From positions 37,919,889-37,983,888 of the forward strand of contig CM070559.1 of NCBI GenBank assembly GCA_036346405.1: a DNA stretch of 64,000 bases. The letters run 5' to 3'. Below, piece after piece: positions 44,970-57,744 of this stretch. Numbering within the stretch: position 1 is the stretch's first letter; every line of letters begins with the position of its first letter. The stretch comes from Phyllostachys edulis. Lineage: Eukaryota > Streptophyta > Magnoliopsida > Poales > Poaceae. The position numbers were made by a program, and so were the translations under genes. The notes under the pieces are model-generated. The model searched no databases. It saw only the letters and a list, made by a program, of their open reading frames with translations, and was not told the DNA's origin.

Positions 44970-47900
44970 TGTAACATCCCTATTTTCCGGCCTTTTTGAA
45001 AATTTTTAAAAACCTTAAAAAGGAAGCATTCGGGTTCATTAATTTGCCACAGCTTAAATTGTAATTTAGAATTTCAAAAGTGGTTTAATTTGAATTAATT
45101 AAAACTTGAATTAATTAAAGTTGGTTTAGTTGGGTTTTGTTGGATTTTAATTTGGTTTTTCCTTTGGCCTTATGTTAAAAGTAATTAATTGCAAAAACTA
45201 AAAGCAATAGTGAAGCTAAAAATTATTTTTACTAAGTCCTAAATAATTCAAGGGATTTCTGTGAATTTTCCTAGAATTTTTGGACGGCTTAAGCTATTTT
45301 CTAAAATTGCTTTTGCTTTTCTGGTATTTTCTAAAAAGAAAAAGGCTTAGGAAATCTCCTCCAACAGTTGGGCCGAATCTCATCGGCCCACATCGTTCAC
45401 CACCATACCCAGCCAAGCAGCTCCCTCGCCACCGTCCGATCTCAATCGGACGGCTCAGACGATCCTCGCCAAGACTCTCTCTCTCGCATGTGGCCCCACA
45501 GTGTCACCTCCCGCCCGTCGTCCCCACCTCCGGACCAATACCACGTCGCGTCGCCCATGCCGCCCATGAATCCCGGCCGTCACACCCACTCGCCCACTCC
45601 CTCGAATCCCCCGCCCCTGTCGCCTCCCGCCTCCAGCGCGCACACCGCCCTCGCCATGCTGGCGCAGCCCCATGCCCTCCCCATGCCGCTGGGTCAAGCC
45701 GCCATTAATGGCGCCACGACCTCCATGCCGCCCTCCTCTTCCACCCTCCCCGAGCCCTATTTAGCGAGCATCGACCGCCCGAGCTCCTCTTTCTTTCCCT
45801 CTCTCCCATCTCTCTCCGCCTGCTCGCCCCGATTCGAGCTTCTTCGCCGCCTGGAGGAGCCTTCACGCACCGCCGCCACTGTCAGTCTCCTCCGCTCGCC
45901 GACCCGCCTCAAGATCACCAGTAGGCGCGCACCTCCCGCCCTCGAACCCTCATGGGCTGCTGCGCCGCGTTGAGCCGCGCCTCGCTGCTTCTCGTCCTCG
46001 CCTCCGGTGTCTCGGCGCCGCCCGCGTCCTCAAGCGCACAAGACCGTGTTCGCCATGTCCTCCTCTTGCCATCTTTGTGCCCTCATGCCACACATGCCGA
46101 TCACGGCGACCTTTGGGCTAGCGCCGCTTTTGAGCCGACGTGGTTGCCACTGTGGCTGCCACCTCGGTGCCACCGCAGCCACCGCACCTCTCTCTGCTGT
46201 GGCGCCTTCGTCGGCCCACGTGGCCATTGCTTTCGGCCGGTGAACCCAAATCCACCGACACCCTCTCTATGACAAGTGGGCCCCACTTGTCATAAATCCT
46301 TTTTATTTTTATTTCGGCCGGAAATCCTCTGCTGACGTCAGCGGACGTCATTTTCCTCTTTTCCTTTAGGAAAATAATTCCAGAAATCAGGAAATTCCTT
46401 TTTCTTGATTTTATGTATTTTCCTACCTTCCTTTGGCCATAACTTGCTCATTCGAACTCCGATTCGAGTGATTCAAATTTCTAAATTCATCTAAATTCCT
46501 TGTCTTCCTATTAGTATTTATTTAGTATTTATTTGAGTTTTATTTGGAGTTGTTTTATTTATTTAGCTTTGTTTATGCCGATAGGTTCCTGCTGCGTTTG
46601 GAAGTTTTCGCAGATTCGAACAATCAAGCTAATCGCTACTCTTCAACGAAGGCAAGTCATAGACCTTGATCATGTTGAACCCATCTTTATAAAAAGTATA
46701 TTGTTTTATATAAACATGCATGGCTAATTTTATAATAAATGGTTTCGGATTTAGTTAATTACCTAATTGCCGTATGCCTCCTTGATAAATTGCAATCGAC
46801 ATGTATCCTTGAATGACATAATCCTTGGACACCCTAGGATGGTTAATTATTAGTTGGACATTATTGTACTACCAACATGGGCGCGCTTTGTTGCTTAGTC
46901 ATGCTCTAGTAGATGTTGGTCTCGATCTCATGATTCAATAAATGTTGATTTACCCTAGCGCACATGGTTTGTGGCTTCTGTAGTAACGACCTGTGTTGCT
47001 AATAATGCGAAGTGTGGTCCTGTGTGAGACCACGACATTTGTTGTCACTTTACTAAAATTTGTGGTGCCAGGACTAGGGTGGTCCTCGGGCTGGGTTGAA
47101 CCCAACATGATGAATTTGACTAAAGGAAATTATGGAACCGTGGCGGAGCCACTTTTGATAAAAGATGTTGTGCCATGACTAGGGTGGTCATTTGGCCAGG
47201 TTGAACGAAAATGATTTATGCTCGGACGAGTGGGTGGTGGAAAGGGTGGGTGCCGTAACGCACACTTGGAACGTGGAACCGTCTCGTCTGAGCAACCAAA
47301 TAAGGACTTAACCTTGAACCATTGATCTGGGCCTCAACCGTATAACCACATGTCTAGATTGGGATAGACCTGGCTGACTAATTAGTAATGTCTTGATTCA
47401 GTTCTGTTTGGGTTGGGAACGGCACAAGAGGGGGCCAGATAGAGGCGAAACCTTAGCGAACAGAACTGAGTCAAAACAGAACTTTGTAAAGGCCTTGTCA
47501 CGTGCTCTAGACTGCTTACCTAAGGTAGTGAGCAGTGGTATCGACGGATGCCAAACCAACTAGAGAATTCGTGTCTTGTGGGTAAAGCTGTACAACCTCT
47601 GCAGAGTGTAAAACTATTCGAATAGCCGTGTCCCCGGTTATGGACATGCCTGGTGATTTCACACAAGGGGTAGAACTTTTGTCGAAAATGATGGAATGGT
47701 TTGGTCGAATCTTGTAGATGGTTGATGGTGGGAAAGTGAACAGGGTGTTCACTAGTTGTTTCAAAGAAAATTGCTTACTTATGTATTAGTCTTTTAAATT
47801 ATGCTTTGCAATCTACTTATTGTATTTACCGTCAAATATTGCTTTCTGCAAAATGGCCATAAAACTATCCTTGGCAAGCCTTGCATGAATATTACTTGCA

Positions 47901-48321
47901 TACATTTCTCTATGACTTGCTGAGTACATTCAAAGTACTCATGGCCTTGCGCCCTCTGTTTAAATCAGCAGAGGAGGGTGAACCAAGAACTCGAGTTCTA
48001 TGAAGAAGACTTCTTTGAAGACTATGCGAACTAGGTCGCGTCCCTCACTCGATTGCCGGTGGGCATATTGGGTGACCTCCACCAAATGTTTTGTTCTCCG
48101 CTGCAAGTTACTCTGTTGTCTTTAGCCCTGCGTGGCAACCGTTGTAAGACTTGACCATAAGGTCCCTTTTGCTTAATATTATTAATTTGTCTGCTTCATC
48201 TTTTGTTTGGTTGTGTGGTTATGATTACACCAATGTTGTAACTGTGTGAGCTAGCTACTGATCACGGGACTAGTTCAGAAAACACAGAGGGTCCTGGGGT
48301 TGCATACCCGGGGTCCCGACA
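44970..48321 (+). repeat. Gypsy 5' LTR (copy 2)
   Basis: Runs TGTAACATCCC to GGGTCCCGACA, 3352 bases. A GC-rich block (45370-46270) with a 201-codon open frame (45368-45973) lacks any domain. The palindromic module is at 47589-47650. It is homologous to LTRs at 17079, 51825 and 60790. Confidence 0.88.
47589..47650 (+). promoter_or_regulatory. Conserved palindromic LTR module (copy 2)
   Basis: CTCTGCAGAG (47597-47606), CTATTCGAATAG (47614-47625), and TGTCC/GGACA with an 8-base loop (47629-47646). Confidence 0.5.
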
Positions 48322-48325
48322 GCGG

Positions 48326-48337
48326 TGGTATCAGAGC
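48326..48337 (+). promoter_or_regulatory. Gypsy primer binding site (initiator Met tRNA type)
   Basis: TGGTATCAGAGC lies four bases after the LTR end, complementary to initiator methionine tRNA. Confidence 0.88.
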
Positions 48338-48937
48338 CATATCGACTGTAGGACGTAACCATAGTTAGCATAGTCGTTTAGTCAAAACTTCAAAATTTTA
48401 TTTTATAAATCAAACCAACCATTAACTTAAATAGTATTCTCCTCTCACCTTACTCTATTCTTCCTCATCTTATGCTAATCTCTCCTTATTCCATTCTTAA
48501 AGTCTGACTCCTTACCTTTTCTGAACTTTGTTTCGGAATGTAAAGTGACCCTCTCATCTTGATAATCTCTATAGAATCGAGCTTTGCTTATAGTCGCCCG
48601 CCAAAATAAGATAGATTTGTAGTGCAGTTACCCTTTTTATTTCATTATCGATAGAATCGGTGGCTTGAGTCTTGTTGCCTCTTATAGCTTTCCGGCTATT
48701 GTTCGTTGGGTTGAACCGACTTTCCCCAATTAGGTTGGCCCGTCTTTCTCCTTTGTCTGGCTCGTCTTTGTGCTTTTCCCTCTTTCCTATCGTGCTTTCT
48801 TCCCCCTCGTCTATTAAACCCGAGAAGATCATGCGAGATGGTTCAAACCCGCAACTTCGGCAAGTCGGGGAAGAACAAGTGGACCCCGTTACGCCACCCC
48901 CCACCGCAACCAACGAATCTGGGTTTGGGGCAAGTTC

Positions 48938-49910
48938 ATGGTAGCACAGGCGCAGTTGATGAATGCAATGATGCAGAACATGAACCAGATGATGACTCAA
49001 CAGAATCAGACGGCTGCCGCTCTGCTCACCGTGCTGAACCAGAACAACCAAGCAGCTGCCATGCCACCTCCACCCCCACCAGCTTATCATCAGTCAAAGC
49101 TGGCAGAATTTATGAGGACCCATCCACCTACCTTTTCCAGCTCCTCTGAGCCTTTGGATGCAGATGATTGGCTGCGCTCTACCGAAAAGAAGCTTGCCAT
49201 TACCCGGTGTGATGACCGTGAGAAAGTTTTGTATGCTACACACCAGCTGGAAGGCACCGCCGCAGAATGGTGGGAGAACTACTGCGCCGCCCATGAAAAC
49301 CACCAGAGCATCACTTGGACTGAATTTTCATAAGCTTTCCGCCTCTCTCATATCCCTGACGGAAAGGTAGAAATGAAGAAGAATGAGTTTCGAGAGCTGA
49401 AACAAGGGAACCTGTCAGTGAGTGAATATCTCAACAAGTTCACTCAACTCTCTCATTATGCCCCAGAGGATGTTGCCACCGATGATGCTCGTTAGAAGCG
49501 TTTAAAGCGAGGACTCAACCCTAGCTTGAAGGTTCAGGTCGTTGGCAACGACTATACCAATTTCCAGCAGCTAGTCAACAAGGCCATGCTCATAGAAGAG
49601 TCGCGTCGCGAACTGGCGAAATCTCATAAAAGGAAGTCGATGCAGCATGGTACTCATCAAGGTCATTCGCAGAGGGCCAGAACGAATGCTCAATACCCAG
49701 CTCATTCTGTTCCTCCTGTCACCTTCGAACCCTGCGAAGACACTCGCCCGGCTACCCCAGATTCCGCAGCTTCAACAACAACACCAACAACCGCAGCCTA
49801 AGAAGCAACAACCCCGCCAGCAGAATCACTGTTTCAGCTGCCAACAATCGGGACATTATGCCAAGAATCGCCCAAAAAGCAAGGTCCATCACCGGTCGAT
49901 TCAACCTTGA
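48938..49910 (+). pseudogene. Gypsy gag
   Basis: The frame has a Gln-rich start (MNQMMTQQNQTAAALL), then the retrotransposon gag core DADDWLRSTEKKLAITRCDD, EKVLYATHQLEGTAAEWWEN, and after a TAA at 49331 AFRLSHIPDGKVEMKKNEFR and LSVSEYLNKFTQL. A TAG near 49493 also interrupts. A frameshift near 49780 leads to the zinc knuckle CFSCQQSGHYAKNRP, where the last Cys is replaced by Arg. An upstream start is likely near 48838. Confidence 0.87.
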
Positions 49911-50675
49911 GCTACCCGACCGTAACCCCCACGCCAGAGCAGGGCGTGGAGCCCTCGACTCAAAGAAGACCAGCTAAGACCCTCGGACTTTGGAAGAGGC
50001 CGTGTGAACCATGTCACGGTGGAGGAAGCCCAGATAGCCCCTGACGTCGTCTTTGGGTAAGTTCCTAGTAAATTTAGCACTGCTACCGCTTTTGTTTGAT
50101 TCTCGAGCTACCCATTCGCTTGTCTCTGAGTTTTGTTGCAAAGCATCGCCTTAAGGTTATGACTCTTAAAATGCTATGTTGATTCGTACACCGTTCGGAG
50201 TTGAGTACTTAACCAAGGCGCCCTAAGGTTAAAGTAACCATAGAAGGGTAGAATTCTAGCCAACCTTATAATTATCAATGCCAAATCCTAGATGTGATTT
50301 TGGGTATGGATTGGCTTCTCGATCACCAAGTAGTTTTGGATTGTGGTGATAGAAGCATCACGTTGGTCACCTCGATGGAACCAAAGTAAAGTTCAAGCCG
50401 CTACGGAAAAGTATGATGGAACCTTAGTCTGCAGTGTTAGTGCCTTATCTCAGGAAGACGCGTCTTAGTCGAGAATTTCCAGATGTCTTTCCGGATGAGT
50501 TACCCGAATGCCACCAGACAGGACCTAGAGTTTGTCATTAACCTAGTTCCGAACGCCTTATTTCAAGAGACCCTACCGCTGCTTTGTTGATGACTTAATC
50601 GAGCTGAAGAAGCAGATTGAAGAAATGCAAGATAAAGGATTTGTCCGACCAAGTTCTTCGCCCTAGGGAGCCCTA
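49911..50675 (+). pseudogene. Gypsy protease and RT N-terminus, decayed
   Basis: Broken frames include DSRATHSLVS at about 50098, the protease active site (DSGATHSF in active elements) with Gly changed to Arg. Later scraps VFPDELPECHQT-like (50480-50520) and LKKQIEEMQDKGFVRPSSSP (50607-50666) mark the start of reverse transcriptase. Many stops. Confidence 0.7.
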
Positions 50676-51397
50676 GTGATCTTTGTCCCCAAGAAGGATG
50701 GTACCCAGCGGATGTGTGTGGATTACCGCTCTCTTAATGAAGTCACCATCAAGAACAAGTACCCCCTGCCCAGGATTGATGATTTGTTTAACCAATTAAA
50801 AGGAGCCGGAGTGTTCTCCAAGATAGATTTGAGGTCAGGTTACCATCAGCTGAATATTCGTAAGGAAGATATTCCGAAGACAACTTTCTCAACCCGATAT
50901 GGACTGTATGAGTATACGGTCATGTCTTTTGGATTAACCAATGCACCAGCTTACTTTATGAACTTGATGAATAAAGTATTCATGGAGTATCTGGATAAGT
51001 TTGTCATTGTCTTTATTGACGATATCCTAGTCTACTCTAAGTGTGAAGAAGAGCATGAAGAGCACCTTCGCTTGGTTCTGAATAAGCTTAGAGATCATCA
51101 ACTCTATGCTAAATTCAACAAGTGTGAGTTTTGGATGAAAGAAGTTACCTTTTTGGGACACGTCATGTCTGCAGAAGGAGTCGCCGTCAACCCTAGTAAA
51201 GTCAAGGATGTGCTCAACTGGGAGTCCCCCAAGTCAGTGCCTCAGGTCAGAAGTTTCCTCGGAATGGCAGGTTACTACCGTCGGTTCATAGAAGGATTCT
51301 CAAGAATAGCAAGACCCCTTACCCAATTGCTAAAAAAGGAAAAGAAATTTGCTTGGACGCCAGAATGTGAGCAAAGTTTTCAAGAATTAAAGAAGCA
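50676..51397 (+). pseudogene. Gypsy reverse transcriptase core
   Basis: About 240 codons are open: FVPKKDGTQRMCVDYRSLN, KYPLPRIDDLFNQL, SKIDLRSGYHQL at residues 48-59 with the first catalytic Asp, MSFGLTNAPA, the active site VFIDDILVYSK (FIDD at 113-116), VTFLGHVMSAEGV and VRSFLGMAGYYRRFI. It breaks at FQELKKQ, where normally the RNase H primer grip region continues; the next bases are copy-D LTR. The catalytic core looks undamaged. Confidence 0.93.
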
Positions 51398-51824
51398 AAC
51401 TTTGATCCAAAAACTTACTCGTGGGTGAATGATGGTCAAGATAACCATAAATATATTCTCACACATCCTAGCAAGCTAGATCACAGCAAAAGATCCAAAG
51501 AAAACCAAGGGAACACAAGAATCCATCAAAGAGAGAACTCATCTCGGAGAACATCTTCCTTGAATTGATTAGAGTGATTGTTGGTTTACGGCCACTCCAC
51601 CATGGAGGAAAAAAGCTCAACACTTAAACACTCAGTCAATTTATCTCTCACAAACTCTAGCCTCCTCTACTCCACTTTCCCAAAATCACAAATTGGGGTT
51701 TACAATTGGAAGGCTTGAAAGGGCAATTCCTACACCTATCTCTTTTATAGTGGAGATTAGGCTTAGAGATAAAACCCTAATGGGGACCTGTTAAGCCCAC
51801 ACACAAATGGGTCTACACTCACAC
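51398..51824 (-). mobile_element. 2-kb-family LTR fragment (copy D), second piece
   Basis: TTTGATCCAAAAACTTACTC onward is homologous to copy C at 38067-38520 and to the promoter region of copy B in reverse (TTTTATAGTGGAG near 51750). It is fused at 51398 to gypsy reverse transcriptase and cut at 51824 by a solo LTR. The join lost about 60 bases of copy D. Confidence 0.82.
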
Positions 51825-52893
51825 CAGAACAATGACCTAAAGTTACATACCAATTTAAAATTAATTAAAGTTATTATTTTTGTTGGACTTTATGAAATTT
51901 GAAAGAGTGTGATTGCTTTATTTGAATTTCTGAAGTTTTAAAAGTCAAAAATAAAATTTATTAAATCTTTTGAAGTTTATTTGAGTTTAAGTTAAAAATA
52001 AATAAAAATTAAATTAATTTCTAGAATTTTCTCGAATTTTAAAAGCTTTTCCTAATTATTTTAAAGCCAAAATAATTTATTTGCAAAATTAAAAGCCAAC
52101 TTTAAGTTGAAATAATTTTATTAAGTCCAAAATAATTCTAGGAATTTTGTGAATTTTTCTAGAATTTTTGGACTCTATTTGCTATCTTCTAAAATTGTAC
52201 TTATTTATTGCTTAATCAGATTTCGAAAATAAAAAAATATATATATATAAAAATAAATAATAATAATAATCTGTTAAGCCAAACCGAACTTTGCATCTGA
52301 GCTGGTCCAAACATTCACCTGTGAATAGTAATCCCCAAAAAAAATATTAAACAGATTTATTTTTTCTTCCCGACACCCATCCCGTTTTTCTCCCAAGCCG
52401 TGCACGCTTAATGTGCAAAGCACATGCATGGGCTGCCCACTACCCCTTTTGTCTTTAATCACTGTAGTAGCCCTCTTTATTCCTTTCTACCCTCCCTTCT
52501 CCCTCCTATTCATCTTCTTCCCAAAAGCACCCGATAGCATATTTTCCTTTCTTCCCGTGTGCTCCTGGCAGCACCTCCCTCCTTAGCCAAACTCGCCGCC
52601 ACCCTCACCACCTCCGGCCACCGCCCCTCCCCTTGCCCTCTCCTCCTTTCCCCTTGCTTTGTCCAGAGAGCACAAACAGCCAACCGCAGCCACCATTCTT
52701 GAAGGCGTCACGAGCTCCACAACCGCCCCCAACCACCCCAGCTCCTCGCTACAGCGTCTGTGATCAAGCCCACGACCCGCGCCCCAACCGCCTCATTCCC
52801 CACGATCTCCCCTCTTCACGCTGTTCGCCAAGATGTCATGGCCGCCCGCCACGCCTGCGGCGCCACGATCTCCACGTCCGGCCTCCCCATGGC

Positions 52894-52901
52894 CTATAAA
52901 G
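52894..52901 (+). promoter_or_regulatory. Gypsy LTR TATA box (copy 3)
   Basis: CTATAAAGGGAGCACGG; the minus-strand copy 4 has GCTCCCTTTTATAGGGG at the equivalent place (about 63138-63154). It places the palindromic module far downstream, in the transcribed part. Confidence 0.65.
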
Positions 52902-54960
52902 GGAGCACGGTGAGCCCCTTCTCACCGCATCAAAACCCTCAAGGATCTCTCCTCTCCCACTCAATCGACGGAATCGAAGTTTTCTCCGCGCCACCGAAGC
53001 TTCGCCGCTCATCATCACTAGCGCCGTCAAGCCTCCCGGCGACCCGACTACACCAACGGCCGCCACATCGCCGCCTACCCGTGCTCACCTCCGCTTCGCC
53101 AGGCACCGCTGGACTTCGCCGCCGCCGCCACAATGCCTTTATTGAGTCCGCCGCGCCACATCGCCGGCCACTCGCCATGCCGCCATCTCCTACGGCATCG
53201 TCGCGGGGTAAGCAACCCATTTTCGTTGTTCACCAGCCATCTCTCCCTTCCTCTGGCCGGAGACGCCCTTTTATTTTCTTTCCTCCATGCGTACTGTGTT
53301 GCTTCAGTTCGGCTGAGAAGATGAACAGTAGCTTAAATTTATCTAGTCGTGCTACAACCTTTGTACATGAACATTTTAATCTTCCAAAAATTCTTTCTCC
53401 CACATGCAAACTCCAAATCCGTTGATTCCTTCACCTAAATTCATCTAAATTCATCTACTATTTTTAGTATTTATTTCATAATTTTTAGATTTAATTTAAT
53501 TTCCGTTAATTATCTGGTCCATTTTGCGCGTCGTTGCCGCTACCGGCCGACCGTGCGCATTCCACTCCAACCAAGGTGAACGTTGCATTCCCCATGGTTC
53601 CATCTTCGTTTTGCCACAAAACTCACCTGCTAAATCCTCTCCGTTTGCCCGGAATGCCGATGTTTGCCCGTCGAAGGTCTTCTCCGTCGGACTGCGTCGC
53701 TACCAAAGGTCATCTAGCCGAACCATCTACACCGTTGAGTTTGCCTCAACGCGTCGTGCTTCTATTGCCATCGCCATGGCCATAAAGCTCTTCCTTGTTC
53801 CCAATCAATCCGAAACCCCAATTTTTCGTGAATAGTGCAAAATTCGGAATTTCATCATTTCATGTGAAATTCAATCTTTCAGAAATTCGTTCTCCCTCGT
53901 ACGAACTCTGATTCCGTCGTTTCAACTTCCTAAATTCATAAAAAGTCGAAACCTTCCTAGAAGTATTTATTTTATAATTTTTGGATTTTTTTTGGATTTT
54001 TTTAATATTATTTGAATTCGGATCGTTTACGCGTATAGATTTCGACGACTTCGGACGACCGGATTTCAACATCATTTGGGAACATCGATTAGTTAAGCAA
54101 GGCAAGTTACATTCTGGATCATATTTGCACCCATTATTTAAAATTATCTAATTCTGTCTTAAATTATTACTGCATGCTTATTTATATCCAATAATTTAAA
54201 TGCCTGTTTTAAATTTATAGTTATGCCTAAATCCTTTGTATGGCCAAATTTGATAATTGAATCAAACATATTGTCACCCTAGATAAAACCTAGTTGGTAC
54301 AATAGTATGAATTAGGATCATTTGAAAATCTGATGCTTAGCGATGCTTAGACCCAAAAATGTTTGATTTGGGGATTTCAGCCAAAAATCAAATATTGTTT
54401 AAATTGTATCCATGACATTGGTGTGTCATGGAAGTTTATAAATGACTTTGCAAAATAAAATAAAATGATGGTTTGTACTTAGGTGAAATGGTTGTCTGGT
54501 TGGTGCATATTCATGCACGGGCTCAATCTGGTTAGGATCGAGGCCCATGGGTTTTGCGGAAAGTCGCCCAAGTCAGTTAAGGACCGGCCTCTGAGCGTTC
54601 CTTTGCTATGCCTATAATGGGCTATGCCTCACCGTGCAACCACATGTCCTCAGAATGGGGCGTAGGATCTGGCTAATTAATTTGCATAGTTCCATCGAGG
54701 TTGATCCTGTATGTACGTGGGTGGTCTTTCATGGCTTTGTCTTTCATGACTATTTTATTCCCACTGTGCATAAGAGGGCACCCATTAACCCTACAGATTT
54801 CTATCCAAAGGGGGATTTATGAAACCTTAATGAGAGTGGATCAAGTGCAATGATGCATTATAAAGACCTTGTCATGAACTCTAGATCTCTTACCTTCTAA
54901 AGGAGAGGTGGCATTGACGGATGCTTAGAACAAACTAGAGGAATCATGTCATGTGGGTAA

Positions 54961-55022
54961 AGTGTACAACCTCTGCAGAGTGTAAAACTATTCGAATAGC
55001 CGTGTCCACGGTCAAGGACATG
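54961..55022 (+). promoter_or_regulatory. Conserved palindromic LTR module (copy 3)
   Basis: CTCTGCAGAG (54971-54980), CTATTCGAATAG (54988-54999), TGTCC/GGACA (55003-55020). Confidence 0.5.
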
Positions 55023-55657
55023 CTAGCAAAGCCTCTCAAAGTTAGATTTTGGTTTTGATTTAAAAAGACTTTGTCAAATGGATTATGCAAATAAGAATTG
55101 GGCGGGAAGCCATGTGATAGGAGGGTATCCTTCACCATTCTTGTGTGAATGTTATCTGACTATAAAATTGATTTATAAAATGAATTTTAGTTATGTAATA
55201 ACTGCTTTGGAACTTAGTACAACTATTTAAAGAAAATACTACTTTATGCAAATCAACCATATTAAGCCTTCCTTTGAGATATCCATGTATGCATGTCATT
55301 CTGTTATTTGACGGGTGTAACTTGCGAGCACGGTAGTTGTGCTCATACTTGCTTTACGCAAACAAATTTCAGAGGAGAAGGACTTTGCTACCGGTGTGGA
55401 TCTCGACGACTAGGCCGCTACCCCAGTCGATTACCTGTGGCAGATTAACTGGACTCTACTACATCTTCGTCTTCCGCTGTGTTATTTATTGTTGGCTTGT
55501 AAGCCTCTTTTTGTAATAAACTCTGTTGTTATTTATTAATATATTTGTGCGATTTATGGATGTTACCATATCTGTTTAACTGTGTGAACTAGCTACTGAT
55601 CATGGGACTAGTTCAGAAATACACAGAGGATTTGGGGTGTTAATCCCGGGTCCGACA

Positions 55658-56099
55658 CACGCACGCTTCTCAAAGCAGATGAGCTGATGACGAACTGGGC
55701 TTCTCGAATCCGTCTCTTCATGAACTTCATCTTCAGTTGACCTATACTGCTTCTATTTAGTTTTGGCTCGAAGCTCCAAACACTATGAAACTAAGTGCAA
55801 CTACATCCTCTCATAACCCTACACACGTGATTTTTGACCGATTGCCTAAATTCAACTTTTCATCATTGGTCGATCAGACCGCTCATCAGGCTGGTCTGAC
55901 CATCGGCACTTCGGCCTACCCACGGCCGGTCTGACTGCTAGGGGTGGTTGGTCAAACTGTCGGCCAGGACCGGCTAGACTGCCTGATGCTTGAGAGAACT
56001 TCTGAATTTTCTGAAAACAAGCATTTCAACAAACGCTCGCCACCATTGCCAAATGTGTCATCATACTGAGATTATGAGCATATCTCCATAACATTCACA
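55658..56099 (-). mobile_element. 2-kb-family LTR fragment (copy D), last piece
   Basis: Resumes CGCTTCTCAAAGCAGATGAG, then lacks about 0.9 kb of the family sequence before TTTTGGCTCGAAGCTCC and the GGTCAGACC-rich end, closing with GAGCATATCTCCATAACATT. Confidence 0.75.
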
Positions 56100-57187
56100 C
56101 AAAACCTAGAATCCTCCTCTCTCCACTTTCTCCAAATTTTCACATTATGGTTCCTCGGCTTAGATGAGTATGCAAATCCTGCACCACCCTATTATATAGT
56201 GGAGTCTAGCTCTAGAGAGAAAAAAAACCCTAACGGGTACCCGTTAAATCCACACACAAACGGGTCTCACTCACAGACGGTTCTCAAAGTGACATCTTCA
56301 TCTTTAGCTCCATTAGACCAAATCCATCATGCTTTGCCCTCCATGGAGGATTGATCTAATCCACTTAGGCCACCGCCGTGGTTTCGCACACAACCACTTT
56401 TTTTTATATTGGGCAATTTACCAAAATGCCCCTCTATCGACATTTCCCTTTTCCTTCACATCAAAGTATCACCCATGCTTTGCCATCATCCATATGGCCT
56501 CAATGAATTCCCGCCAAGCCTTTCATGCGTATGGATCCCACCGAACCGTCTTCGCATCCAAACGGATCCAAGTCACTTAGCACACCACATGTGTTACCAT
56601 GACCTTGACCGCACCTGGCTTCCTTGACCGTTCTGGACCTCAGCTCCTCCGTAAGCTTAGTCCCGGTCCACCTTGTCGTTGCCCGTCATGTCCATCACCA
56701 GTAGCTCCCATGCAGTTAAACCCCGATAGCCTCGGTCATCTTCTGGCGACACCTTGATCGTTCTGGACCTCAGTTCTTCTAACCTAGTCTCGATCCTGTC
56801 CGTCTCACCATGACGTAGCTGCAGAGTCTTACAACCATCACCAACAACCAAACCATCACATAGCACCGCATAACACACAAAATCATCAATTTACACAATT
56901 GACGAGTCAAGAAAACATACCTTCAAAGTTTCGCTCTCGTAAGCATCCTTTTATCTCAAAAGGTCTTTGCTCAAACTCTGTCTTCCATGGTTCTTGTCAA
57001 TCTTGCACCTTGCTTGAGTCCAACAACCTCACCCGACATCCATGACCGTTCTGGATCTTGATTCTCCTAACTAAATCCCGATCCACCTCACCGTTGACCA
57101 TAGTTGACTCCATGTTACCTGCACAACAATAGACCAAGCAACCATTTTTGGGCAGAAGTTCTTCACAACTTGAACCACATTTGTTCA
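56100..57187 (-). mobile_element. 2-kb-family LTR fragment (copy D2)
   Basis: Starts mid-LTR (CCTCTCTCCACTTTCTCC, then TTATATAGTGGAG promoter region near 56190) directly after copy D has ended, so it is a second copy or a duplicated piece. It contains ACCTGCACAACAATAGACCAAG and stops at 57187 where the CACTA end begins. Confidence 0.72.
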
Positions 57188-57744
57188 CACTACTACAAAA
57201 AGGCTTATACTAGACGCCTCATCACAGACGATTGACCAAAACCATAGTATTAAATACAATCACAGGCGGTTTTGGTTTAGCGATTGTCTGTGTTACTAGC
57301 TACGCTAAAAACTGTCTGTGGAGCGGTAATATCATAGACAGTTCTTGTTAAAAAACCAAAATCATCTATGATATTACTAAATATCACAAACGGTTTTTGC
57401 TTAAAACCGTTTCTGATACTTCCCGTCTATGATAATTAAATCATCACTGACGGTTTGTGGTTGGAAGTGTTAGTGATATGTTCAATACCGCTTTGGCTCC
57501 CGCGCGATGTGTCTCTTTGTCTCGCGCGCCAACGTTACGATACATCTCTTCGTCTCGCGTGTCGACATTACGCCTTGTTTTATAAGAATGATCACCCACC
57601 ACCAAAGATGAATCCCCACATCGCTCTACTCTCGAGTGAAGGAAAAACAATGGCTCCCCACTCTTCACCCCTGATGCCGGCGTTGATGGCCTATTTAGCC
57701 ATTTTGTACAAGCACCTTGCCGACAGAGGTTATGCCAGAGCATT

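Larger units (their letters stand above)
44970..51397 (+). mobile_element. Truncated chromovirus-type gypsy element with 3.35-kb 5' LTR
   Basis: A 5' LTR, primer site, gag, decayed protease and reverse transcriptase are present in gypsy order, but the element stops within the RT/RNase H connection and joins copy-D LTR sequence directly. RNase H, integrase and the 3' LTR are deleted. Long LTR and RT character suggest the Tekay/Del group (RIRE3/RIRE8-like in rice), from memory. Confidence 0.88.
51825..55657 (+). mobile_element. Solo LTR of long-LTR gypsy (copy 3)
   Basis: The right end is GGGTCCGACA. The left boundary is blurred: the usual TGTAACATCCC start is replaced by GAACAATGACCTAAAGTTAC, and after it the homology to 60790-63967 (reversed) is clear from AATTAAAGTTATTATTTT. 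A TATAAAGGGAGC promoter stands at 52894. The GC-rich block 52560-53200 has a 221-codon frame (52760-53425) without a domain. No exact 5-bp duplication was found. Confidence 0.8.
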
